DNA of 64,000 nucleotides from Apium graveolens (taxonomy: Eukaryota > Streptophyta > Magnoliopsida > Apiales > Apiaceae): the NCBI RefSeq assembly GCF_009905375.1, contig NC_133653.1, positions 91,623,671 to 91,687,670 on the forward strand, given 5' to 3'. The notes beneath the pieces are model-generated. The model was not told the origin of the DNA. It ran no database searches and was given only the letters and a program-made list of their open reading frames with translations. Within the stretch, counting starts at the first letter, position 1; each line of letters begins with the position of its first letter. The translations under genes and the position numbers were made by a program. This document shows positions 8,658 to 19,751 of the stretch, one piece after another.

Positions 8658-11600
8658 TGTAACGACCGAGGAATTACGCTTGTATTATATTATAATAATA
8701 ATAAATTATGTGTATTATTATGTGATTAAATGTGTTAAGTCGTTGAACCCTGACTGCTATGTGTTATGTGTTGGTTGTTTTGATCCAAACGTGTTTTGGA
8801 TATTTATTGAACGTTTTATCGTCAGTTATATATATTATATTAAAACCTGTACAGCTCAAAACTATGTTTTAAAAGCCCGTATTTCAAACAAAATCATTGG
8901 CCCTATTTTGCCAAAAATGCCCTATACCGTATCGCTATTCTGAACCCCTAGACGTTTTACAAATTGACCTTTTTCGCGAAAAAACGACTTTTCCGGACCC
9001 CTTCGGGTACCAAAAACCCCACAAAAATCACATTTTTATTTTTATATGATTATGAAATTATCATATATCATTTTTCTTTGTATTTTTGTATTTTTCACAA
9101 TTTTTGGGAATTTTTAGTATTTATTTTGTATTTATTGGATATTTAAAAATTCAATATTAATACCCAAAAATTATAAAAATTGGGGCCAAATATTTTTAAT
9201 AGGAGTGTAATTAGACCCTTAATTTTATTTAGGGGTATTATTTTACATAGTATAAATATCTGATTTTTCAGTAATTATCTATTAATTAATTATAAAAAAA
9301 AATCAGAAAATAATTCAGAAAATTCAGAAAGGGGGATTAGGGTTCTTGAAGTTCCTGGAATTAAAGCTAAGTTTGATAGTGATTCTGGCATCCAAATCAG
9401 TCGTGTGAGTACTCGTTTTGAAGCTTATGATCTGTAGTTTCTGATTATGCAAATGTTTTTGTTGTCTGATTTCTTGATTTTTGATTCGTATTTTCGGTTT
9501 TAATTCTTGAATTCGGGTTTTGATTTCTAGTTATTGTTTGATGTTATGGTTGTTAGAAACGTTTAGATCGTCATTTTTCCTGTCGATTGGTACCGGGTTT
9601 GCTGAGTTTCGTGTTGAGTTCGTGGTCGCCGGAAAACGCCGTCAACGGCGGCTGTGTTTCGGTTTCTGGGTTGGTGGTCGACGAGGACGAAGGAGAAAGG
9701 TGGGGGGACGTCGTCTATGTTGCTGTGCCTCAGAAACGCAGAAGAATCGAACTGAAATCACTCGATTTGACTGTGTTTTGGTTCGCCGGAGTTTTCGCCG
9801 CCGGTGCCGAGTTCAGGCAGCCGGCCGGCGTGTTCATGTTCAACCCGGCGTCGACCCGGTTTCCAACCCGGTTTCGACCCGGGTTTGATCCTAAAAGTCC
9901 AACCCCTGTTCCTGTTTTTGTGTTTCTGATTAAATTAATAATTTATTTATATTTTAGTAATTAAAAATCAGTTTTAATAATTCTAATAATTAATTAAAAA
10001 TTAGTTTTAAATTCTGAAAAATAGTATTATTAATTTCTAAATTATTTTATTAATTTACAAATTCTAATTTAATTATTTAATTATTTAATTATTTATCTAA
10101 TTATTTATTAGTTATCTAATTAATTAATAATTGGGTAATTAATTAATAATTAGGTAATTAATTAATAAATAAGAATTAGAAATAATTAAGTGATATGATT
10201 AATAATCTAATAATTAGTTAATAATGCGAATAGTAATTCGATAATTAGAATTATTATTCGACCGATAATAGTTCGAAGAATATCGTAATAATTATTCGTA
10301 TCTAATAATTAAATATAGATAATCAAGTGATTAATTAATCGTATAGGTATAGTAATAATAGCGATTCGATAGTTATTCGAGAATTGCGAGTAGCTCGTAG
10401 TTATACGAATGATTAATCGTTAAATGATTTATAATTCGAGTAATTTGTAGTTATTCGATAAATAGCGTATCGGTTAATTAAGTTGATTGATTATTTGTAA
10501 ATAATCGATCTAATCGAATAAATATCGATAAGTTATAAACATTATAATAAATTGTGATTAATCCTGATAATTAGAGATTTATTATTTTAGATTATTAAAT
10601 AAGCAATTATTAATTATTTATTAGTTATTTATTTATTCAATATTTAAAAAGTGATTAATTATTTCGATAATTAATCACATAATTTTCAATAAATCGTAAC
10701 TTCTTCATTTTAACTCCAAAAATTATAAAAAAATTATTTTTGACTTTGATTTTTCTTAAATAATTATGTAAAAATTATTTTAGGATTTAAAAGGTTGTAA
10801 TAATTATTTATATTGAATAATAAATTAAATCATCCGTATTTACTTCATAACAATTCAACCGTTAGTCCGATTTGAGTGAAACGAAGACCTCTAGACTCAG
10901 AAAAATGAGACGAATCCAATAAAAATGGTTGTAAGTTATAATTTCTTCTGAAAAAGAGTGGTTTGGTGATAATTGATAGTTCGTAGGTCCTAGTAGGGAG
11001 ATAATTGAGCCGAATAAATCCCGAAAAATTATAATAAAATCAGATACGACTAGTAATGCAGGTATAAGCCCAGAATTGATTCTAAAAATAATTATAAATT
11101 TAGAAATTAATTATGTGCTTTACGTGCTACGTGCTTTATGTGATTATGTGAATAGATGTGCTGTATAAATGTATATATATATATATATATGCGAGTCAGA
11201 TAGAAACGCATGGGTAGACTGATAAGGTTGCGTGATATCAATTCAAGATACATGTATGTAGTAAATTATCTAAACACCTATCTTTCCATGATTTGTTCAG
11301 TGTTAGCAAGGCAGAGCAAGCTAGGGTCAGAAGGCAGTGAGTTAAACCAGGTTAAGTACGCGCAAGGCAAGTTTTTCCCCTATTCTAAATTCAGAATAGT
11401 GATTTATATTTCTTTTCTATCATATCAATTCTCTTTGATAATCATTGTTCATATACACTGTTATCCATTTATTATTACTTGTTCCAGTTTCATTTCAATT
11501 CTTGATTTACCCAATTTATTGAATTCCCTGTTCATATTTCAATTCTTTTACCCTATATATATTCTGGTATATCCTGGTGTTGGGATATATCAATAGCATA

Positions 11601-12411
11601 CCGATTGTTCCGGATGCTCAGCCTTGGACTGGATGGTTACTATAAAGGCTGGGTTTTTCCCAGACCATTAATTAATAGGCCATAGTTGCCTGAGTACTCC
11701 TTATGTTAGTTGGGTCTATGCAGTTGGGTATAGATCCGCACTATATTCTGACTGATCAGCAGATTATAGTGCATATGTTGGTTCTTGTTTCCAGTCTTGT
11801 TCATTTGGCACTCGCCATCATTGGCAAATTATTATCATATACAGATACAGATGGTTGTTCAAACCAGCAGCTTATTGGTTCATTTATTTCTCTCTTTATA
11901 ATATATATATATATATTGTTGCAGGCTTGTTGAGCAATTTTGGCTCATTTCTTTTATTGTCACTCCTATTGTTTTACAGTTAAGGTAGAGAATGAAACCC
12001 ATCAGGACCCGCATAGTCAAGAAGCGAGTCAAGCAGCGGGACCCTCTTATACCAAGAGTGTTCCTTCCTATTCTCGAAGAGAGTTTTGAATTGCCAGATC
12101 AGGTGTAGCAGGATAAGTAGTAATGCTGGGTTGAATAAAAGTCTTGTGTAGTTTGAATAAAAGATTGCGTAGTGAAACTGTAGATAGAATAAAGTTTTGT
12201 AATAAAGAGAGTTCTTGAGACAGGTTTTATTTAGTTGGGTTTGTAATAAAGTGTAGTGCATGATTCTTGTTTCCAAACTCAAACCTTAAAAGATCCTGAG
12301 TAGTGATAGTTCGGGGTAATTATTATATTTATATTCCGCTTGTGCAGGTATAGTTGGTAATTGTTGTTAATAATGCCCCAAATCTATACCCCGGATTTGG
12401 AGGGTGTTATA
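8658..12411 (+). repeat. Element A 3' LTR, complete
   Basis: 3754 nt, TGTAACGACC to GTTATA. It carries the same internal layout as the 5' LTR: TATA 9251-9257, micro-ORF 11992-12108, AATAAA cluster after it. Overlapping frames of about 120 codons in the CpG-rich island are LTR sequence with no recognisable protein. The right end abuts Copia-1 sequence at 12412. Confidence 0.95.
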
Positions 12412-14954
12412 CAGGGTGAGACCCTGATACAACAAAAGAGAGATTTTGAGAGAAAAGCAGGTATAAAAGTAATAAGGGTGGATACAACCATTGCTCATGA
12501 GTCGATGATTGTGGATGACGCTGAAAAGGAAAGACAATTTCAGCAACATTACAAGGCTGTAATTGATAACATTTCCTTGGATGCTGACACTTTTACTCAT
12601 CCTGTGTCAGCCTATGAATTGTTGGCTGCTCAGGGCAATGAGGAGGCAGAAAAGACATTAAATTTGGTGCATACTTCAGAATCTCTGAAAAGGGATAAAG
12701 CTGATGTCAATTTAATGCCTCCTACAGCTAATGAGCCATCTGAAGAATTTAGAGTAAATTCTAATGATGATGACTCTATTTCTTTGGATGGAAGCATGAA
12801 CTTAGGGGGAGATGAAGGCCCAAGTTCTGTTCCAAATTTACCTGAATGGGCATGGACAAAGGAATCTACACCAGGACAATTTGGTGTATATTTGGTTAAA
12901 CAGGTCATGGCTATTCAAAAGGCCCTTAGGAAACTTCAGATGCTGGTACCAAGGCTATTCTTCAAGCTCACCTAGACTCTCTACATCTCATGAAGATCCA
13001 GCAATTAAGACAAAATCTGAGTGTGGATGAACTCAAAAAGGATATAGCTGACTTGAAGACCCACAATTCTGAGAAGCTGGATTCAATCATGCCATATGGT
13101 ACCATGCAGGATCTATTACTAAGATTGAGGAGAGAATCAGATTCTGAAAAGAAGCTAGCCAAGCTGGAAGATAGAGTTCAAGTTATTGAGAATTCAGTGG
13201 CTACCCTTCTTCAAAATCAACAGACTCAGACAAATCTTCTCATGCAACTGGCTAAAGCACAAGGCCTAACCCCTCAACTTGATGATAACAAAAAGGGGGA
13301 GAGAGAACCAAGTGAGGGGGAGAAACTTCAAGTTCAAATCAGAAAAGTAATTGTACCTTCAATTACTGTCTCCAGGCCACCAGTTGCAGATGGTATAGAT
13401 CTAATTAAAGCAGCAGCAGCAAATTTGAAAGTTGCTGAGAAAGGAAAGTTGAGTTTGATCAACTGGGATAAGATTGATGAGGAGATACATAAAAAGTTTG
13501 AACTTGTCAAGGAGCCAGTTAAGTCAGCCATCCATCACTCTCAACTCAAGCAAATCAGTGTGAATGAGATGAGCATGAATTATCTGGAAAGAGGACAATC
13601 TTCCTGCATCAAGTCTACAAAGGCTGAAATAAGTCTTAAACCAAGGGCAAACTATCCAAAATCATCTTTGAAGAACCACTTGGACATTGTGTATGAGACA
13701 CCCAAGCCTAATGAGATGAAGCTTCTGTCAAGATCAATTGTCTTCTATAAAGATCCAGTTGATTCAGTTTTAAAAAGGAGAATTGCTAAGATATTCAGAA
13801 ATGGAAAGGAAATTTGTGTGGTAGCTGGACATCCACAATTTGCTCAAGCAAAGAGAGAAGAAAAAGCCAGATTAAAGCAGGAAAAGAAGCAAGCTGCTCT
13901 AGATGCAAAGAAGACTAAACAAAAGAAAGAGCAGATTGCTATATTGGCCAAGCTACAGGTTGTGAATTCATCTTAACAAATTCCCTCTTAACCATCTGAA
14001 GCTGCTGAATCAAAGAAGAAAATTGAAGAACAGAAGAAATCTCCAAGAAAGAAAGAATTGGCTAGAAGAACAAAAAGGAAACTGGATATTGTTGACAAAG
14101 GATTGGAAGATCAATTTCCTAAGGTACCCACACCAGCTACAACTCAAGCATCAAAGCCCTCTATGGCATTTGAAGATATAAGGGTGGTGGATCCCTACCG
14201 GAATATTCATGGTGAACCTATTGTGCCCAAGGATGAGCCAATAGAGTGGGATAAAATACCAATGCCTGACTTTAATTTACCAATCCTTAGCAAGCCAAAA
14301 AGGAAAAAGTCAAGGGCAGTCAAGAAAGTGAAGCTGTCACCTCTCAAATCCAAATCAGTAGTTAAATTTCAACTCAAAGTTTACAGGGGAGACTACTTGT
14401 ACTTGTGTGACATCAAGGAATTTTCTGATCTAAACCTCTATCTGAATGAACTAGATGAAGTGAGGGGAATTGATGCATACAGAAACCTACCTGAAATGTT
14501 GGTGTTCAAGTACAAAGGAGGAAAAGAGATTGTGTGGCCACTTCACAGGATTCTTCAAGAAAGCCAAGCTGTACTGATTAAAGTTTATTCATCATTCAAG
14601 AAGAACTTTAGGTTCAATGTAACTGTAAGAAGACTATTATTGAAGAAGATTGAAGAACTAAGGAGTATTAGAGCTAAAGATGCACTTCCAAAGACTCTAA
14701 TCATCCCATACACAGGGAGAAGAGTTCATCTAAGGCCCTACTGGCTGATGGAGTTCATAGATGACAAAGGTGTGAAAAGATTCTTCAGGTTAGAAGACCA
14801 ATTGAGTATCTTTAGCAATGAGACTCTCTTGGAAATGCAAGAAAAGCTAGATCTCTCAGAATCTGATGAACTGGAATTCCATAGGCAGCTCCAAAATCAG
14901 ATTGATGAAAACAACAGGAAGCTTGGAAGAAGATCCAGACCTTCAAGAAACTAG
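12412..14954 (+). pseudogene. SIRE-type 3' accessory ORF (env position), Copia-1, broken
   Basis: About 840 codons remain of a protein coded between pol and the 3' LTR. Segment 1 (12412-12975) is acidic. A one-base frame change near 12930 shifts reading to the frame of 12990-13976. Two in-frame TAA codons (13974, 13987; each one change from CAA) separate that from 14058-14954. The middle part (LAKLEDRVQVIENSVATLL) should form a coiled coil, followed by a Lys/Gln/Glu-rich helical tract. The last ~190 residues look globular (YRGDYLYLCDIKEFSDL, IPYTGRRVHLRPYWLMEF). No membrane-spanning segment or signal peptide is seen, so 'envelope-like' describes position only. The N terminus is displaced by element A. 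Confidence 0.75.
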
Positions 14955-15130
14955 AAAAATCTGCTCAGGCTAGAGGAGCATCTTGAAATGACTGTGAGCC
15001 AAACTTTGTACATTTTGATTAATTGAAGCACTTTTCAGTATTATCTGCTTATTTTTAAAGCTGTATGTTTAGGATGTTTTGTTATCATCAAGTATCTCTT
15101 AATTTATGGCTACAATTCCAGTAGACATAA
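14955..15130 (+). other. Noncoding 3' tail of Copia-1 internal region
   Basis: AT-rich sequence between the accessory ORF stop and the PPT; no frame or motif seen. Confidence 0.6.
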
Positions 15131-15142
15131 ATTGGGGGAGAT
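15131..15142 (+). other. Polypurine tract, Copia-1
   Basis: ATTGGGGGAGAT directly before the LTR start TGTTGTGCAT. Its position sets the plus orientation. Confidence 0.85.
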
Positions 15143-16189
15143 TGTTGTGCATATGTTGTGTACTTGATGATTTCATAAACAAAACATCTAAGTAAATTTT
15201 ACTTAGTGAAATAATGTAGCACTCGACGGATAAGAATTATAGTCCCGACGGATAACTCATTATATTCCCGACATATGTTAACTTATTATCCATCGAGTGA
15301 GTAGCTTATGTAATAATAAGTCTGTAGCACAATTCTGTATACATCTTTGTATAGATTCTGTAGTAGCCTATAAGTCATGTTGCCTTTAACTAGATATGTA
15401 GAATAGGTTGATTAATTGTATATAAATGATGTCTTGTAATTCTGCATAAGTGAAATGAAGTCAAGTGCCAAAATAGCTACCGACGAATGATTAACAAAGT
15501 CATCGACGGATGATTAAATGACTATCAACGGATATTTAATATAGCAGTCGACGGATGATCAATGAAGCCATCAACGGATGTTCTGAAAGTCGACGGATGA
15601 TCATATATCCAACGGATATTCATAAAGTCCAACAGATGATCATATAAAGAATTCAAACAGCAGTTTAACAGTGAATACTAAGCAAAACCGTCGAGATGTA
15701 TACAAATCTACCGTGGAAGCCCATTAACTGGGTAATAGAGGATGAAAAGTAGCAAAGCTTAAGACTGATAGTTTTTATGTTTATTTAGTCTTTTTAACTT
15801 TGTAATCTTGGTAATATATAAACCAAGAACGTAGCAAATAAAAAAAATAAGATACAGAAAGAGAGAAATCTTTGTAAGCAAAATCCTTAGCATTTCCCTG
15901 TATTCTCAGTAGTTCGATTTGTAAGCAGTTGTGAGCATTCTTGCACACAGAGTCCTCTCGATATATAATATATATCTCTGGTGGAATTGTTTAAATCCAT
16001 CAGAAAGTTTTTAAAGACTCTTGTTTTTAATTACTTATGTTTTGATTCAATTAAGTTTCTATTCCGCATTGTGCTAATCAAAACACTTATATCTATATTC
16101 GAGTTGAACATTTTTATTTCGAGAAAAAGGTTCAAGAATTCCATTCAACCCCCTTCTGTAATTCTTGCTATATTGTTAAGGGACTAACA
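15143..16189 (+). repeat. Copia-1 3' LTR
   Basis: 1047 nt, TGTTGTGC...GACTAACA, with the short inverted end TGTT/AACA. A TATATAAA box is at 15816-15823, followed by a leader-like tract. The 3' end has TTCAACCCCCTTCTG, also seen in degenerate form at the end of the LTR at 63431. Its U3 holds the CGACGGAT motif array. Confidence 0.88.
15221..15645 (+). repeat. Degenerate CGACGGAT(GATCA) motif array in Copia-1 U3
   Basis: About a dozen copies of (C/T)(C/G)(A/G)ACGGAT, many extended to CGACGGATGATCA, at irregular spacing of about 20-40 nt, with drifted versions (CAACGGATATT, CAACAGATGATC). All lie upstream of the TATA box, as enhancer repeats would. Confidence 0.75.
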
Positions 16190-16228
16190 ATGAGTTGTTG
16201 AGTGTTGACCTTGAATGTGTCTAGTACT

Positions 16229-17603
16229 CTATGCGGTAACTCTCAGCTGTGTCTTGAAATCATCATTAACTAGCATCTCATCAGCTTTTGCCAAGTGCTC
16301 AGCAAGAATTCTTTCATTTGGAACAAAGGTAACTGTGTTCCACTCCTTAGTCCACTCCTGTCCTCTAGGAGTTTCAATCCAAGGTACTGGTGCATCTCCT
16401 CTAACAAACTTTTTAACTAGTTCAGCTTTTGAAGGAGCTTGTAGAGGTGCATGTCCAGAAGGACCAGCTTCATCAGCATCAGCATTTGTAGCAGCATCAC
16501 CAGTATCATCAGCATTTGCAGCATCAGAACTTACAGAGTTAACATCCTCTGATAAAAGAACAGTATGAGAGGCTATTGAGGCTTCAACATCATCCTCTAA
16601 GTGTTGATCTACTTTCAAGTTCTGATCAACAGCCATATGCTGATGCTCACCTATAGTCTGATCTTCAATGTCTAGATGCAGAGAAGGTGTTGTAGACAAT
16701 TCTGGAATTTTATTAGCATCAGGAATTGGTGTTGTTGATGGATTGATTGGAGCTGGTGGAGCTTCTAAGTAGAGAACCTCAGGCACAATTAGTTTGTGAA
16801 TATCAATCTCAGCACTTGTGCCTGGGTCTGCAGTAGATACTGGTTCATTTACAGGAGACACAGGTGGTGTTGATACTTTATCTTGAGTAGTTTCCTGAGT
16901 TGGTGACAATGGAGGTGTAGATGCAGTGGCTTCAGCACATTCTGGCTCTTTTGAGATCAGAGATTCCTGATCTCCTTCCTTAGCTGCTGCTTCCTCATCC
17001 TCTGAAACTGACTCAGCCATGTACCTTTGTGCTCTCTGTTTCTTATATCTCTTTGAAGGTGGAGATTCCTTGGGAGTTTCAGCAGAATACATCCTTCTAA
17101 GCCTTTTGAGAAGCTTAGAGCCCCCAATTCCAGTATCCTTCTGAGAAGAAACCTTCTCAGCTTCTTTGATAACAAGTTCTGACACAGGAACCTGTTCCTC
17201 ACTATCTGACTCATCTCTTAAGAACAAGCCTCCTTCTCTTCTATGGTGTCTGAGGTACAGTCTTTGTCCTCTTGGGCTTTGAAGATGAAGGCCTCATAGT
17301 ATGTGCTGATGATGAAGGTTGAGATATCTGTGAAGGTTTGATATATGTTCTGATAGAGGGTTGAGTAGGTTGAGGTGTATATGTGGTATGTTCTGATGGT
17401 TGTTGTGGTGTCTGGGATGTGTTGGTGGGTTGAACATCAGGATAAACAGATCTGTAGGTTTGAGGATCAGTATTTACCAGGATCTGTTTTACAGACTGAG
17501 GTGTCTGTAAGGGTCTAAGCACCTTTTTCTTAAGGTTATCATTTACCAAGTCATTAAAAGCCCGTTTTGCAAGTTTAAAGGGTGGAAATAAGTCGGTAAT
17601 CAT
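16229..17603 (-). pseudogene. SIRE-type 3' accessory ORF, Copia-2, frameshifted and truncated
   Basis: Two frames (17603-17241, then 17227-16229) join through an indel near 17235, giving about 450 codons. The N-terminal part has FKLAKRAFNDLVNDNLKKKV followed by a Pro/Thr/Ser/Gln-rich linker. The second is very acidic and Ser/Ala/Asp-rich (SDSEEQVPV, DDTGDAATNADADEAGPSG), ending in a more ordered part with VPWIETPRGQEWTKEWN. It is the same kind of protein as the Copia-1 accessory ORF, but mostly an earlier part, so the two together cover most of the protein. No membrane segment or signal peptide. The left end runs into Copia-1. Confidence 0.7.
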
Positions 17604-18081
17604 TACTTATCACATGCAGTTTTTCAAGGAAAAACCATTCCACTTACCAAGTAATCCCATTAATTAATGTAGTTCAGTTTTAGTTTAAAATTTAAAATTG
17701 TTCCCACTTAATAAATTATTTTCACTGCGAGACCAATATTCTGTAAAAATATGACCAATTAGAGTATGACCGTAAAGAAACCAAGTAGCAAATATTGACA
17801 CGTCAGAATCAGAACTTGATTTGTATCAGAGTTAAAAGGGTCATCAGAATATGGGTAAATCAGGATTTATAAATGCATCAGAATATCAAACAACTCAGAG
17901 ACAAAATCTTGCATAAATATAAAATTTCATTAATATATTGAGCAAATATATTCCATGAAATTTAAATTACATCACAAAAGTACAAGATTGTCCTAAGCTA
18001 CAATTCCTAACATCAACAACTTTTGTCCTAAGCTTTAGAAGCCAGACAAAGCTGACAGTGAAGAGAACCAGGAAGGAGAAA
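17604..18081 (-). other. Noncoding stretch between accessory ORF and small ORF, Copia-2
   Basis: AT-rich, no substantial frame. On the minus strand it holds a donor-like TTG|GTAAGTGG about 50 nt before the accessory ORF and copies of the ATCAGAA-type motif (near 17830-17885). A spliced accessory message is possible but unsupported. Confidence 0.5.
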
Positions 18082-18321
18082 CTATTTCTTCTTCCTACTC
18101 TCAACAAAAAGAACAGCGAGACGAATGATTCGCTCATGCTGTCGGAGACGACGGAGATGTAGATCTCTTCGGACTGTCAACATATCACGTTTAATGATCT
18201 CTGGAAATTGAATCCAGAGATTGTGAGGGATGTTGTCGATAGGGTATGGAGTTGGAATTCCATTGAGAAAGACATGTACTGTCTCAGTACCATAATTGTA
18301 AAACCAGCCAAATGCAGCCAT
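18082..18321 (-). CDS. Small intact orphan ORF with own TATA box, Copia-2
   Basis: A complete 79-codon frame, uninterrupted although gag, pol and the accessory ORF of this element are broken. The N-terminal half is hydrophobic/aromatic (MAAFGWFYNYGTETVHVFL); the C-terminal half is basic (RRDLHLRRLRQHERIIR) and ends ESRKKK. No membrane helix of full length and no known family. A TATATAAA box with an adjacent ATTGG (CCAAT complement) lies about 75 nt upstream, followed by a pyrimidine-rich leader with a good ATG context (CACAAATGG). It may be a separately transcribed accessory gene or captured host exon. Function unknown; chance survival of a short frame remains possible. Confidence 0.55.
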   Translation of the reverse strand: MAAFGWFYNYGTETVHVFLNGIPTPYPIDNIPHNLWIQFPEIIKRDMLTVRRDLHLRRLRQHERIIRLAVLFVESRKKK

Positions 18322-18391
18322 TTGTGGTGATAAGAATAAGACGAGAGTGAGTTTGTGAGAAAATGAGAGATGTGCTAGCTGGAATGAAGTG

Positions 18392-18401
18392 TTGGTTTAT
18401 A
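18392..18401 (-). promoter_or_regulatory. TATA box of the Copia-2 small ORF
   Basis: On the minus strand the sequence reads CCATTGGCTATATAAACC, a CCAAT-type box next to a TATA box, about 75 nt before the ATG at 18321. It lies in the middle of the element, not in an LTR. Confidence 0.5.
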
Positions 18402-19751
18402 TAGCCAATGGAATGTCAGGAGACACAAGGAAAATTTAATGATTATAGGTAGGAATAATTCTACCTCGTCTCCCTAGACTGATGAAAATAAAAATAGCCA
18501 TTGGAAGTGTAAAACAGGATTTAATGCGCACATGAAACAAGTAAAAATTACTGTGCATGGACAAGTACCATTAACCCTCATTGTATTGACTGTTAATATC
18601 TCACACAAACATATTCTGATTTTAAATAAGACTATTTTAGATTTTAACCAGAAATAAGTCAAGTAAAGAATCAGAGTGTAACATCAGAACTTAGACTTAT
18701 ATCAGAACTTAACAGTCATCAGAACATGATTTCTTAACTCGAAAAATGAATGCCCATTTCTGCAATTCTTCACACAAATTCTGATTTCATTTCTTCAGAA
18801 CTTAATCATCAAAACTTCCATCATAAATTGTCCTCAGAATTTTTGCAATCTGATACATAAACTGTTCATCTAAAATATCATTTATCACCACAGTAATTTT
18901 CATCATTCATATGGAGTGTACGTGTGTGCAGTAAGCTAAATATCAGATAAAGATTAAAGTCTGATTCACTTCAATATATCTTAAAAATAAGGCATAACTA
19001 AGAACTTTGCTCAAAACCTATCATGATTCTGAAGTCTACTTTAGAATGAGTTCATGCATGAGTCCACCTCAACTGTTTTATGCTCATTTTATGAATCTTT
19101 TGAAATTCCAGTTTATAGTGGATTCTCAGTGTAAGTGAGTCATGACTGCTTATCAGAATTTATGCAATTATCAGAGTATTTCTCAAGTAACCATAGAGTG
19201 TGAAAAGTCACCAAGAAAAATATTTATTTTTGCTTTTCTGATGAATATTACTTAATACCAGCAATGCACTTGGGTCTTCCCTTCCACAGTTTTTACTCTA
19301 GATCTCAAAGGAGTACCTGATATTTATTCTTTTTCTTTTCCTTTTCTTTTGATAAGTGAGGCTTATCAGCACTTAGTAAATTCACCAGATTTACTAACAT
19401 CAGAACTTAACAGATGAAAAGCATTATTCTAGTTGTTGACTTAGTAATAAGATAGACAAAGTAAACTTAACTAAGCTCAATATCAGAATTTGCCTGTGTC
19501 AATAGATTTCCACATAAATAATTACTTCTAACATGGGATTTGTTAGTATATTAAAGACTACTAGGTCAGCATCTAGCATATTTATCCTCATTGGATCGAA
19601 TAATCACAGAAACATGCATATCACTATCAGAGTTTAGAGATTCACATCAGACAACAATCAGTACTTAAGCAATTTTCAATAAGCACTGAATACACAAAGA
19701 TAGTAATATCTGTAAATACTGATCATAAAGTCTGATGCGTTAGAACAAAAA
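18402..19751 (-). other. Noncoding region between pol and small ORF, Copia-2
   Basis: About 1.35 kb without a convincing frame. It holds many copies of ATCAGAACTTA-like words on the plus strand (for example near 18683, 18702, 18795, 19154, 19401, 19481, 19659). Confidence 0.65.

Larger units (their letters stand above)
1..12411 (+). mobile_element. Ty3/gypsy chromovirus element A (Tekay/Del-like), 5' end outside window
   Basis: The order is LTR, tRNA-Met-type PBS, accessory ORF, broken gag, intact pol, PPT, LTR. Integrase follows RNase H, as in Ty3/gypsy. The pol C terminus ([19 protein letters not shown] then KYPQLF) resembles the chromodomain-like tail of the Tekay/Del clade, whose LTRs are also long. 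Only 3175 nt of the 5' LTR are present; the 3' LTR is 3754 nt. By eye the two LTRs differ at roughly 1% or less, mostly C/T and G/A, so this is the youngest insertion here. It sits inside the accessory ORF of Copia-1. The left target duplication lies outside the window; the right one should be CAGGG (12412-12416). Confidence 0.93.
12412..16189 (+). mobile_element. Copia-1: 3' part of a SIRE/Maximus-like Ty1/copia element
   Basis: It contains a long accessory frame, PPT and LTR in the plus sense. The 5' half is not in the window because element A was inserted into the accessory ORF; the rest should lie left of A. The clade call rests on an extra ORF after pol and a ~1-kb LTR ending in a C-rich stretch (TTCAACCCCCTTCTG) and TAACA. 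It abuts minus-strand Copia-2 at 16190, so it appears to have inserted into Copia-2; the right target duplication would be ATGAG (16190-16194). Confidence 0.75.

Noticed and set aside
12412..14954. Calling the copia accessory ORF an envelope gene
   Set aside because: No signal peptide, membrane helix or furin-like site is visible. Only the position is env-like.
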